Positions 8,093-15,339 of a DNA stretch of 38,271 bases are shown piece by piece. The notes beneath the pieces were generated by a model. It did not search any database. It had not been told where the DNA came from and was given only the letters and a program-made list of their open reading frames with translations. A program made the translations under genes and the position numbers. This DNA comes from a bacterium (GTDB lineage: Bacteria > Patescibacteriota > Minisyncoccia > UBA6257 > GWB1-50-10): contig JAKAHT010000001.1 of NCBI GenBank assembly GCA_021814805.1, positions 29,027 through 67,297 on the forward strand. The letters are read 5' to 3'. Within the stretch, counting starts at the first letter, position 1; each line of letters begins with the position of its first letter.

Positions 8093-8338
8093 TCTCTTGG
8101 ATAGCCTGGATTTTAAGCGATTGGCTTTACCCTTCTTTATAAAATTCACCTTAGACATCTTGTCGAGAGTCTTATAAACCTCCGGCAGTGATTTGCCAGC
8201 TTCTTCAATTTTTCCGCTCTCGATTAATTTCTTAAAAGTGTTCAGGCTGGACCTCATCTTTTTCTTGCGGCTGAGGTTGATTTCTTTTTTCCTTAAGCTT
8301 TGTCTTAGGGCTTTTTTGGCTGATTTGGTTATTGGCAT
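8063..8338 (-). CDS. rpsT: 30S ribosomal protein S20
   Basis: Primary 16S-binding protein. 91 residues, highly basic, all-helical, starting MPITKSAKKALRQSLRKK and ending in a Lys/Arg-rich helix. Length is normal. Monocistronic and convergent with holA, overlapping it by 30 nt. Its promoter lies back to back with that of ruvA. Confidence 0.95.
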   Translation of the reverse strand: MPITKSAKKALRQSLRKKEINLSRKKKMRSSLNTFKKLIESGKIEEAGKSLPEVYKTLDKMSKVNFIKKGKANRLKSRLSKRLNSSQNKTK

Positions 8339-8350
8339 ATTATTTGTGAA

Positions 8351-8379
8351 ATGGTAACTTTTTGGGGGCTTATTGTCAA
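8351..8379 (-). promoter_or_regulatory. Promoter of rpsT
   Basis: Minus strand TTGACA (8379-8374), 17 bp spacer, TACCAT (8356-8351). The leader is only about 6 nt. The -35 lies 5 bp from the -35 of the divergent ruvA promoter, so the two may compete for polymerase. Confidence 0.6.
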
Positions 8380-8384
8380 TCAGT

Positions 8385-8414
8385 TCGACACTCGGGCCAG
8401 GAGACGGTTATAAT
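8385..8414 (+). promoter_or_regulatory. Promoter of ruvA; predicts leaderless mRNA
   Basis: TCGACA (8385-8390), 18 bp spacer, TATAAT (8409-8414), then 7 nt to the ruvA ATG at 8422. Transcription should start at the start codon. Confidence 0.65.
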
Positions 8415-8421
8415 TAAGAAA

Positions 8422-9009
8422 ATGATTTATACCGTCTCCGGGCTGGTGTCTAAAAAGAAGGAAAATTTTCTAGTAGTGGAATCTTATGGGGTTGGTTTCA
8501 AGATTTTTTCCAATAGCCAGACCATCTACAGATCTCCCAAAGAAGGGGAATCGGTCAAGGTGTATTGCCACACCCACGTGAAAGAGGATGCTATAGAATT
8601 GTACGGTTTTTTGGACGAAGGTGAACTTGGATTTTTCGAAATGCTGATATCAGTTTCCGGCGTCGGGCCCAAAACAGCGCTCTTGATACTGGACTTGGAT
8701 TCTTTTCCGAATGTTATGGCAGCCATAGTCGGGAAGAAAGCCGACGTTTTAAGTCGGGCTTCCGGCGTGGGTAAAAAAACCGCCGAGAGAATAATATTGG
8801 AGTTGCACAGCAAAATAAACATATCGGAAGTAAAAGGACTGGACAAAGCAACCGAAGTTAATATAGAAGTTGAAGACGCCTTGGTGGGCTTGGGATATGA
8901 CAGGAGTCTCATAAAACGCGTTTTAGGAGAGCTTAAAGAGTCCCCGGAGTCATCTTTGGAAAATAAATTAAAGAGCGCTCTGAAAGTCTTGGGTAATAAT
9001 AAAAAATAA
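8422..9009 (+). CDS. ruvA: Holliday junction DNA-binding protein RuvA
   Basis: Tetrameric junction-binding protein that loads RuvB. 195 residues. OB-fold domain I begins MIYTVSGLVSKK; the two helix-hairpin-helix motifs are MLISVSGVGPKTALLIL and RASGVGKKTAERIILEL; the C-terminal RuvB-binding domain III (VEDALVGLGYDRSLIKRVL) is present. The start at 8422 matches the family N-terminus and sits 7 nt after a TATAAT; in-frame upstream extension to a TTG at 8362 would cross the promoter. It heads a plus-strand run (murE-like at +3 nt). ruvB is 5 kb away on the other strand and no ruvC is visible. Confidence 0.95.
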   Translation: MIYTVSGLVSKKKENFLVVESYGVGFKIFSNSQTIYRSPKEGESVKVYCHTHVKEDAIELYGFLDEGELGFFEMLISVSGVGPKTALLILDLDSFPNVMAAIVGKKADVLSRASGVGKKTAERIILELHSKINISEVKGLDKATEVNIEVEDALVGLGYDRSLIKRVLGELKESPESSLENKLKSALKVLGNNKK

Positions 9010-9012
9010 TGT

Positions 9013-10293
9013 ATGAAGAAAATAATCGCTTTTTTAAGATCGACCTACCATTTTGTTTTGGCTTTCACGGGTAATGTGCTTTTTGGTTTTCCTTCCAGAA
9101 AGATGTTTGTTATAGGAATCACTGGCACAAAAGGCAAGTCATCGACGATAGAATTTTTGGATTTCGTCCTTACGAAAGCTGGTAAAAAAACAGCTGTACT
9201 TTCTTCAGCTAAAAAGAAAATATTGGGTTCGGAAGAATCCAATTCTTCCGGGAATACTATGCCCGGACGTTTTCAAATACAAGAGTTCTTAAGGAAGGCT
9301 GTTAGGTCAGGGGCCGAGTATGCGATAGTGGAAGTTACCTCTCAGGGGGTTCTACAGTGGCGGGACAGGTTTATAAATTGGGATGCGGGCTTTTTTATGA
9401 ATCTGCATCCGGAGCACATAGAATCCCACGGGTCATTTGAAAATTATCGGTCAGCCAAAGTCAGGTTTTTCAAGGATGTTTTAAAATCCAAGAAACACAA
9501 GAAATACTTCTTCGTAAACAGTGACGATGAAAATTATTCTTATTTTTCTCAAGCTGTCGAAAATAATGAAGGAGCCGAAGTTTTTTATTTCAATAAAGAA
9601 TCTTTCATAAAAAGAGCTGAAGGCTGGGGATGGAACGTTAAAGAAGCCAAAGATCGTGGCTTGATAAGCGATTGGTTGCTGCCGGAATTTAATTTATATA
9701 ACTCATCAGCTGTCCTGAGCTTTGCCGACGTGATCGGAATACCGGAGGAAACGGAAAAAGAAGCCCTTAGGGAATTTGGGGGCCTTCGGGGCAGGTTTGA
9801 TTTTGTTCAAAAGGATCCTTTTACGGTGGTTGTGGACTACGCTCACACGCCTGATTCTTTGGAGAAAATATATTCCTCTTTAAGGGAATCGTTTCTCGTT
9901 TCCGGCAGAAATAAAATGATATGTATTTTGGGTTCGGCGGGCGGCGGCCGAGATAAATGGAAAAGAAGCGTGATGGGAGAAAAAGCCGGTCGTTACTGTG
10001 ATGAAATAATTTTGACCGACGAAGATCCTTACGATGAGGATCCTGAAGAAATATTGAATCAAATAGAAGGAGGGCTGAAAGATTATCGTGGCAAGGTTTT
10101 TAAAATACTGGACAGACGCGAAGCCATAAGAAAGGCTCTTTCCGATGCCAAAGAAGGCGACGTGGTTGTGGGTACTGGTAAGGGCAGCGAGACATCGATA
10201 CATTTGGCCTCCGGTCGCAAAATTCCCTGGAACGAAAAAGAAATTATGAGAGGAATGCTCATGGAACTCTTTCATTCTGGGAAAGAAGCTTAA
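9013..10293 (+). CDS. MurE-like Mur ligase lacking the N-terminal UDP-binding domain
   Basis: ATP-dependent amide ligase of the Mur family, closest to UDP-MurNAc-tripeptide synthetase. 426 residues, shorter than typical MurE (about 490). After a short hydrophobic N-terminus the ATPase domain starts directly with GITGTKGKSS (about 36-45). EVTSQG, NLHPEHIESHGS, VDYAHTPDSL and GSAGGGRDKWKR match MurE motifs. The position of the meso-DAP selectivity motif DNPR reads DEDPY (residues 337-341, then DEDP), so the added amino acid is probably not DAP. The missing N-terminal domain normally holds the UDP-sugar, so the substrate could differ. Sits 3 nt after ruvA and 4 nt before the next gene. Confidence 0.8.
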   Translation: MKKIIAFLRSTYHFVLAFTGNVLFGFPSRKMFVIGITGTKGKSSTIEFLDFVLTKAGKKTAVLSSAKKKILGSEESNSSGNTMPGRFQIQEFLRKAVRSGAEYAIVEVTSQGVLQWRDRFINWDAGFFMNLHPEHIESHGSFENYRSAKVRFFKDVLKSKKHKKYFFVNSDDENYSYFSQAVENNEGAEVFYFNKESFIKRAEGWGWNVKEAKDRGLISDWLLPEFNLYNSSAVLSFADVIGIPEETEKEALREFGGLRGRFDFVQKDPFTVVVDYAHTPDSLEKIYSSLRESFLVSGRNKMICILGSAGGGRDKWKRSVMGEKAGRYCDEIILTDEDPYDEDPEEILNQIEGGLKDYRGKVFKILDRREAIRKALSDAKEGDVVVGTGKGSETSIHLASGRKIPWNEKEIMRGMLMELFHSGKEA

Positions 10294-10297
10294 TAAA

Positions 10298-11653
10298 ATG
10301 AAACTTACTTTTTGCGGAGCAGCTAAGAATGTAACCGGTTCGAACTATCTCTTGGAATCCGGGAGTACAAAGATATTGATAGATTGCGGGCTGAACCAAG
10401 GAAGCGAATTTTGCGATGATTTAAACTATGAAAAATTTCCATATGAACCGGAGGAAATAACCGCCGTTATCATAACCCATGCTCATATAGATCACATAGG
10501 CAAATTACCCAAGCTCGTGAAGGAGGGATTTAAGGGAACAATCTATTCCACTTATCCCACGAGGGATTTCGCCGAATCGATGCTTTTAGATACGGCTCAC
10601 GTCCTTTTCGAGGAGGCTGAAAAAAAAGGGCGTCCGCCTCTTTATGACATAAGGGACATAGAAAAGACTATGCTTCTTTGGCAGTGTCGTGATTACCACG
10701 AAGATTTAGACATTGGCCCATTTTCCGTTGAATTATATGATGCCGGGCACGTTCTAGGATCGGCTTCGGTTCTCATGAGAGTCGAGAATAAAAAGATAGT
10801 TTTTTCAGGTGACTTGGGAAATGCCCCCGCCCCCTTCTTGAAAGAGACAGAATATCCCCAGGGCGCCGACTTTGTTTTAATAGAATCGGCTTATGGGGAC
10901 AGGTTGCATGAGCATTTGAATGAAAGGAAAAAACTTCTCGAGGAAACCGTAAAGAGAGCGATTGGATCTGGAGGCGTTCTTATGATTCCGGCCTTTGCCT
11001 TGGAGCGGACTCAGGAAATGCTTTTTGAGCTCAACGAACTCATGGAAAAAAACAGTCTGCCCAAGGTCCCGGTCTTCGTGGATAGTCCGTTGGCTATAAA
11101 GCTTACCGAAGTTTACGAGAAGTACTCCGAAAATCCGATGTATTTTAATGATAAAGTCATAGGTCTTATAAAATCGGGAGAAGATATTTTTAATTTTCCC
11201 GGTCTCCGGATGACTTTAACCAAAGACGAATCGAAGGCTATAAATGAAGTGCCGCCGCCGAAAGTCGTAATAGCCGGCGCCGGCATGTCCAACGGCGGAA
11301 GGATTCTTCATCACGAAATGAGATATCTGCCGGATCCTAAAAGCACCCTTCTGATAGTCGGTTATCAAAGCGTCAATTCTTTAGGAAGAAAACTTTTGGA
11401 AGGAGAAAAGGAGATATCTATTTTTGGAGAAGAAATAAAAGTTAAGGCCAAGGTAGCTTTCATAAGCGGCTACTCGGCCCATGCCGATCAAAAACAACTT
11501 CTTAAATGGGCCGCTTCGGTCGGTAAGGATTCAAAAAGAGTATTCATCGTCCAAGGAGAGGAAAATTCAGCAGATGCTTTGAGAAATAAAATAAAAACAG
11601 AATTGTACTTGAATGCCGAGATTCCTTCACTGAATGAAACGGTATTGTTATAA
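10298..11653 (+). CDS. Metallo-beta-lactamase/beta-CASP RNA-processing hydrolase
   Basis: Zinc-dependent nuclease family related to CPSF73 and the Thermus TTHA0252 RNase. 451 residues. Zinc ligands: ITHAHIDHIGKLPKL (HxHxDH), GHVLGSA, FSGDLGN. The beta-CASP part has IPAFALERTQEML and VFVDSPLA, GAGMSNGGRILHH, and the C-terminal SGYSAHADQKQLLKW. All metal ligands are present. It lacks the RNase J C-terminal domain and is distinct from the RNase J gene at 27815. In the ruvA gene run; its stop abuts the promoter of the next gene. Confidence 0.88.
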   Translation: MKLTFCGAAKNVTGSNYLLESGSTKILIDCGLNQGSEFCDDLNYEKFPYEPEEITAVIITHAHIDHIGKLPKLVKEGFKGTIYSTYPTRDFAESMLLDTAHVLFEEAEKKGRPPLYDIRDIEKTMLLWQCRDYHEDLDIGPFSVELYDAGHVLGSASVLMRVENKKIVFSGDLGNAPAPFLKETEYPQGADFVLIESAYGDRLHEHLNERKKLLEETVKRAIGSGGVLMIPAFALERTQEMLFELNELMEKNSLPKVPVFVDSPLAIKLTEVYEKYSENPMYFNDKVIGLIKSGEDIFNFPGLRMTLTKDESKAINEVPPPKVVIAGAGMSNGGRILHHEMRYLPDPKSTLLIVGYQSVNSLGRKLLEGEKEISIFGEEIKVKAKVAFISGYSAHADQKQLLKWAASVGKDSKRVFIVQGEENSADALRNKIKTELYLNAEIPSLNETVLL

Positions 11654-11654
11654 T
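11649..11654 (+). promoter_or_regulatory. -10 box of the LOG-family gene; predicts leaderless mRNA
   Basis: TATAAT overlapping the stop of the upstream gene, then 6 nt to the ATG at 11661. A possible -35 is TTCACT at 11627-11632 (16 bp spacing), inside the upstream coding sequence. Confidence 0.55.
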
Positions 11655-11660
11655 TTAAAT

Positions 11661-12323
11661 ATGCCGAATACTAAAAGAACAAAAGAAGTTTCCAAAAAGA
11701 TAAAAGAAAAAGACGGGCTTGATAAGTTTTTGAATCACGGAAGGACCAATCACTTGAAATACAAGATTTGTGTTTCGGGAGCGGCTGAAACGGGCCATTG
11801 TTCCAAAGATTCTTTTGAGAAAGCTGAAGCGGTAGGAAGAGAGATAGCCAAGCGTGGCTTGATACTTGTTACCGGCGCGACGACGGGCATGCCTTATTGG
11901 GCGGCCAAAGGTGCCAAAGAAGCTGGTGGGATAGTGGTGGGACTTTCTCCGGCAGTTTCGAAGATTGCTCACATAAAGACCTACCATCTGCCTCTCGATT
12001 ATCATGATTTGATAATCTACACCGGTTTTGATTATGCCGGCCGCAACCTTCTTCTCACAAGATCAGCTGACGCCATAATAACCATCTGCGGTAGGATGGG
12101 AACGCTCAATGAATTTACGATAGGATTTGAGGACAAAAAACCGATAGGGGTTCTTGAGGGAACGGGCGGCACGGCTGATATGTTGAGAGATATATTGGAA
12201 AAAGCTCACAGGGGATCTTCTAATGTGGTTTTTTCTGACGACCCATCCAGCCTTTTGGATAAAGTGATGGAGCTCGTGAAAATAGAGGAAAAGAAAAACG
12301 GCATCGACGGTAAAATACTATGA
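11661..12323 (+). CDS. LOG/SLOG-family nucleotide-binding protein
   Basis: 220 residues with a Rossmann fold of the LOG (lysine decarboxylase-like)/TIGR00725 type, whose characterised members are nucleoside-monophosphate phosphoribohydrolases or nucleotide sensors. Visible: VSGAAETG near residue 38, ILVTGATTGMPYWAAKGA (glycine-rich loop), and the signature region CGRMGTLNEF, a variant of PGGxGTxxE that keeps the catalytic Glu. The start at 11661 rather than an upstream TTG is chosen because TATAAT lies 6 nt before it. The stop (TGA) lies 49 nt before the next gene. Exact substrate unknown. Confidence 0.8.
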   Translation: MPNTKRTKEVSKKIKEKDGLDKFLNHGRTNHLKYKICVSGAAETGHCSKDSFEKAEAVGREIAKRGLILVTGATTGMPYWAAKGAKEAGGIVVGLSPAVSKIAHIKTYHLPLDYHDLIIYTGFDYAGRNLLLTRSADAIITICGRMGTLNEFTIGFEDKKPIGVLEGTGGTADMLRDILEKAHRGSSNVVFSDDPSSLLDKVMELVKIEEKKNGIDGKIL

Positions 12324-12330
12324 GAAAGGA

Positions 12331-12365
12331 CCGGCGGTTGGCGCCGGAAAGGTCGTAGGTAAAAT
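12331..12365 (+). promoter_or_regulatory. Promoter with embedded GC palindrome, EF-Tu-like gene
   Basis: TTGGCG (12338-12343), 16 bp spacer, TAAAAT (12360-12365), then 7 nt to the ATG, so leaderless. A perfect CCGGCG/CGCCGG inverted repeat with a 5-nt loop (12331-12347) covers the -35. It could be an operator or a weak terminator hairpin for the upstream gene, although no T run follows. Confidence 0.5.
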
Positions 12366-12372
12366 AAAAACT

Positions 12373-12642
12373 ATGGCCGATACAAATGCCGGAGAAAACG
12401 CCAAAAAAATTGGCGTCATTACTCATTACTACGGGAAAATAGGTGTGGCTGCCGTGAAACTTGAAGATTCTCTTAAGGTTGGGGACAAGGTGAGATTTGT
12501 TGGTAATACTACGGATTTTGAAGACGTTATAAAATCCATACAAATAGAGCATGGGCCTGTCGACGAAGCCGGTTTCGGAGACGAGGTGGGAATAAGAGTC
12601 AGGGATAAAGTAAGGGACGGAGATAGATTATATTTGATTTAA
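12373..12642 (+). CDS. Free-standing EF-Tu domain-2-like protein
   Basis: 89 residues. Resembles the beta-barrel domain 2 of translational GTPases (KIGVITHYYGKIGVAAVKL, then LKVGDKVRFVG, a -DGDRLYLI ending). It has no GTPase domain. Similar short proteins annotated as translation elongation factor-like are known from archaea and candidate-phyla bacteria (from memory). It could bind RNA or protein as an isolated OB-like barrel; the function is unknown. It probably has its own leaderless promoter and precedes the O-antigen-ligase-like gene by 31 nt. Confidence 0.75.
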   Translation: MADTNAGENAKKIGVITHYYGKIGVAAVKLEDSLKVGDKVRFVGNTTDFEDVIKSIQIEHGPVDEAGFGDEVGIRVRDKVRDGDRLYLI

Positions 12643-12663
12643 TTACATAAATTCACGTACAAT
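12634..12663 (+). promoter_or_regulatory. Promoter of the O-antigen-ligase-like gene
   Basis: TTGATT (12634-12639), 18 bp spacer, TACAAT (12658-12663), 10 nt before the ATG at 12674. Leader of about 3 nt at most. Confidence 0.5.
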
Positions 12664-12673
12664 TTCACTACGA

Positions 12674-14002
12674 ATGGGAAATTCGAGCATGTCTTTTGAT
12701 TTTAAAAAGCTACTTCTTTATTTGATAATTTTTTCTTTGCCGATAGGGACGAAAAAATTCCTTTATTCTTTCAGTCTGCCTTTTAAATTACCGATCTCTT
12801 ACGGATCGGCCTTTCTTTATGTGTTAGATATCTTTGTTTTACTGTTCATATTTTTAAATATCAAAAGAATACACTTCAAGAAGATTTCTATATTCGCGTT
12901 TTTGGGCTTGGTCTTTTTGTCCGTGATTTTTTCATACAATTTTCCTCTGGCTTTATATTCATTCATTCATCTTATTCTCTTTTCCTTGTTTTCTCTGATC
13001 TTGGCCGACTTTTTGAAAAGAAAAGATGTCGATTTGAAGGACATTTTTTCTGTCGTCGGCGTGTCGGCTTTTCTCGAGGCCGTGGTTGGGATATTGCAAT
13101 TTAGGAATCAAGCGAGTCTGGGTCTTAAGATTCTCGGTGAGTCGGTATTGGGACCAATGACCGAAGGAGTGGCTAGAACCTCGACTGAGTTCGGTAATTT
13201 TCTCAGGGTTTACGGCACCATGCCTCACGCGAATATTTTAGCCGCTTTTCTTGTTTTGGGTTTTGCCGGATTGACTTATGTTTTTATGAAGTCGAGAAAC
13301 AAATTTGTTTTGGCGCCGATGTTTGTAATATTTTCCGGATTATTTCTGACTTTTTCTAGGTCCGGCTGGATAATATTCATATTTTTTGCCTCAGCTCTTT
13401 TGGTTTATGGTCTTTTGTCTAAGAATTTGAGAAGCAGGGCTTTTTTATTGGTAGGGGCGGTCGTCTCCTTTGTGATTTTTTTGGTTTTGATATTCGGTTC
13501 TCTGACTACGGCGAGAAGCAGTTTTTCAACTACGGAACCGTCGGTCACTTATCGCATAGATTATGATCTTATAGCCCTGAATCTCATAAGGTCTTATCCT
13601 TGGCTTGGTGTGGGAGCAGGCAATGAAATAATCGGCGGATTGCGGGGAGGGTTCTATCAAAAAGAGGGTTTGACTGAAAGTTGGCAGTGGCAGCCAATAC
13701 ATAATATTTATCTTCTTATTGCTTCAGATACCGGGCTTTTAGGATTGGCTTCCTTTTTGGTATTTTTATGGAGTGTGTTTTATCCGCTCATGAACAGTTT
13801 TTGGAGGGAGAGAAAAAACGAGCTTGGATTAGATCTTTTTTTCCCGTTGATTCTTGGTTTAGGCTGGCTATTTTTCGGTTTGGTGGATCACTTTTTTTGG
13901 GATTTAGAATCCGGCAGTTTGATGTTCTGGACGACCCTCGGTATCATGATGGGAGTCTGCCCCCGTAGTTCAACGGATAGAGCGCAAGCTTCCGAAGCTT
14001 GA
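12674..14002 (+). CDS. O-antigen ligase/polymerase-like membrane protein (Wzy_C)
   Basis: 442 residues, about 10-12 hydrophobic segments. The large periplasmic loop between late segments holds TYRIDYDLIALNLIRSYP, WLGVGAGN and the HNIYLLIASDTGLLG motif typical of the Wzy_C/RfaL family, which polymerises or transfers surface glycans. Likely role: envelope polysaccharide or protein O-glycosylation. No stop codon occurs before the downstream tRNA gene: the last 15 or so residues (CPRSSTDRAQASEA) are a translation of the tRNA-Arg 5' half, and the TGA lies inside the tRNA. The true protein may functionally end near residue 427. Confidence 0.85.
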   Translation: MGNSSMSFDFKKLLLYLIIFSLPIGTKKFLYSFSLPFKLPISYGSAFLYVLDIFVLLFIFLNIKRIHFKKISIFAFLGLVFLSVIFSYNFPLALYSFIHLILFSLFSLILADFLKRKDVDLKDIFSVVGVSAFLEAVVGILQFRNQASLGLKILGESVLGPMTEGVARTSTEFGNFLRVYGTMPHANILAAFLVLGFAGLTYVFMKSRNKFVLAPMFVIFSGLFLTFSRSGWIIFIFFASALLVYGLLSKNLRSRAFLLVGAVVSFVIFLVLIFGSLTTARSSFSTTEPSVTYRIDYDLIALNLIRSYPWLGVGAGNEIIGGLRGGFYQKEGLTESWQWQPIHNIYLLIASDTGLLGLASFLVFLWSVFYPLMNSFWRERKNELGLDLFFPLILGLGWLFFGLVDHFFWDLESGSLMFWTTLGIMMGVCPRSSTDRAQASEA

Positions 14003-14030
14003 AATAGAGGTTCGATTCCTCTTGGGGGCA
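13959..14030 (+). tRNA. tRNA-Arg (anticodon CCG)
   Basis: 72 nt. Acceptor GCCCCCG (13959-13965) pairs with TGGGGGC (14023-14029), discriminator A. Anticodon stem CAAGC/GCTTG with loop TTCCGAA gives CCG. T arm AGAGG-TTCGATT-CCTCT. CCA is not encoded (ACAT follows C72). The first 44 nt are also the 3' end of the upstream coding frame; murB starts 7 nt downstream. Confidence 0.97.
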
Positions 14031-14036
14031 CATCAA

Positions 14037-14972
14037 ATGCAAAAAAAAGATTTTATACAGTTTTCAATAAAGAAAAATACATCTCTTAAGACCATGAGCA
14101 CTTTCGGGATAGGGGGGCGGTCGGAGTATTTTTGTTCCGTGGACAGCCCGGATAAATTTGTAGCTGTCTACGAGTGGGGCAAAAGAAATAATCTTAAGTT
14201 GAATATTTTTTCTGGCGGCAGCAATGTTGTTTTCCCGGACGAGAAACTTCGTGGTTTGACTTTGAGATTCTTCGGCGGTCGGATGTTTTTTAAGGATAAG
14301 ACTTGTCTTTCTGATGCCGGAGTTCTTCTTGGCGAAGTGATTAAAAAATCGCTGAGCCGAGGCTTAATGGGTCTTGAGACGCTTTCTGGAATACCCGGTA
14401 CCTTGGGCGGAGCCGTGGTCGGCAACGCCGGGGCTTATGGCCGCTCTATTTCAGAAATTGTGAAGAGAGTGGAAATATGGGATGGTAAAAAAAAGCAGTG
14501 GATTTCCAGGGAAGAATGCCGATTTTCCTATCGCGACAGCGTTTTTAAGCATAAACCCGTCTTAGTTTTAAGAGTTGAATTGGAATTTAAGAGTGGTCAT
14601 TCAGCTGAGCTTAGAAAGATATCGAGATCGATAATAAAAATAAGAGAAAAGAAGTATAAGCCAGGCTTGAAATGTCCGGGCAGTTTTTTCAAGAATGTGC
14701 TTATTTGCGATTTGTCTAAAAATTCGATGTCTAAAATAGATAAATCAAAAATAATAGAAGGCAAGGTTCCGGCCGGTTACCTTCTCGAGTCGGTGGGTTC
14801 CAAGGGAATGGTCTTTAAGGGCCTCAAGGTGGCTGATTTTCATGGCAATCTCATAATTAATAGCGGCAAAGCTAAAAGCTCGGATGTAAAAAAATTAGCC
14901 GATTTATTAAGGAAGAAGGTTTATAAAAAATTCGGCATCGTCCTCGAGGAAGAAGTGAGATACTTGCTATAA
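14037..14972 (+). CDS. murB: UDP-N-acetylenolpyruvoylglucosamine reductase
   Basis: FAD/NADPH enzyme of the second step of peptidoglycan precursor synthesis. 311 residues. FAD-binding motifs: STFGIGGRSEYF, IFSGGSNVVF, GIPGTLGGAVVGNAGAYG. Active site: YRDSVFKH (Tyr/Arg), CPGSFFKN with the catalytic Ser, and the C-terminal LEEEVRYL with Glu. The length and YRxSxF pattern fit. The start at ATG 14037 avoids the tRNA; an in-frame TTG at 14022 lies inside it. No Shine-Dalgarno. Probably co-transcribed with the tRNA-Arg and released by tRNA processing. Confidence 0.96.
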   Translation: MQKKDFIQFSIKKNTSLKTMSTFGIGGRSEYFCSVDSPDKFVAVYEWGKRNNLKLNIFSGGSNVVFPDEKLRGLTLRFFGGRMFFKDKTCLSDAGVLLGEVIKKSLSRGLMGLETLSGIPGTLGGAVVGNAGAYGRSISEIVKRVEIWDGKKKQWISREECRFSYRDSVFKHKPVLVLRVELEFKSGHSAELRKISRSIIKIREKKYKPGLKCPGSFFKNVLICDLSKNSMSKIDKSKIIEGKVPAGYLLESVGSKGMVFKGLKVADFHGNLIINSGKAKSSDVKKLADLLRKKVYKKFGIVLEEEVRYLL

Positions 14973-14973
14973 T
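14968..14973 (+). promoter_or_regulatory. -10 box of the 116-residue membrane protein gene
   Basis: TATAAT overlapping the murB stop codon (TATAATAAG), 8 nt before the ATG at 14982, again predicting a leaderless mRNA. No clear -35. Confidence 0.5.
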
Positions 14974-14981
14974 AAGCGTAT

Positions 14982-15332
14982 ATGGTGCTGATTTATTTGG
15001 CTGAAAGGTTTTTATGGAGATTGATTGATTTTTTGAGGCATTGGTATGTTAGAAGTCTCAAAATATATTCAAATCGTGTACTAAACGAGCTTGAGAAGCT
15101 GGATAAGATTTTAGCTTGGAAAATAACACTAAAAAATTTATTTTCTCCTCTGTATAAAGATTACACTTTTATAGGCTATATTTTGGGCTTTGTCTTGAGA
15201 TTGGGACGTCTTATAGTGGCTTCGGGATTTTATTTGGTATTTTTCGTTTCGGCCTTTTTCTTATACTTGTTATGGCTCTTAATTCCGCCCGTTCTCGTGG
15301 GTATATTTTTAGGCATGATAAGAATCAGCTGA
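14982..15332 (+). CDS. Small membrane protein of unknown function
   Basis: 116 residues. I do not recognise it. The first half is an amphipathic, basic helix-rich region (FLWRLIDFLRHWYVRSLK, then LEKLDKILAWK); the second half holds two hydrophobic segments (about 63-82 and 88-113) ending MIRIS. It is placed between murB and the membrane-anchored Clp-like ATPase, 7 nt before the latter. The tight spacing suggests the two are made together and could form a membrane complex (inference). Confidence 0.75.
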   Translation: MVLIYLAERFLWRLIDFLRHWYVRSLKIYSNRVLNELEKLDKILAWKITLKNLFSPLYKDYTFIGYILGFVLRLGRLIVASGFYLVFFVSAFFLYLLWLLIPPVLVGIFLGMIRIS

Positions 15333-15339
15333 TATTGTT

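Noticed and set aside
8362..8421. TTG start extending RuvA by 20 residues
   Set aside because: The extension crosses the promoter and gives a sequence unlike RuvA; family alignment starts at MIYTVSG (8422).
9880..10275. Long minus-strand open frames opposite murE-like, RNase J, IleRS, RNase Y and others
   Set aside because: They mirror the codon pattern of the real genes, show no family motifs and lack start signals.
12320..12358. 12-codon open frame starting ATGA at the end of the LOG gene, a possible leader peptide
   Set aside because: Too short, no ribosome binding site, no conserved codon pattern or attenuator fold; it contains the GC palindrome by chance.
14022..14036. TTG start of murB inside tRNA-Arg
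   Set aside because: It lies in the mature tRNA; the ATG at 14037 gives a normal N-terminus.
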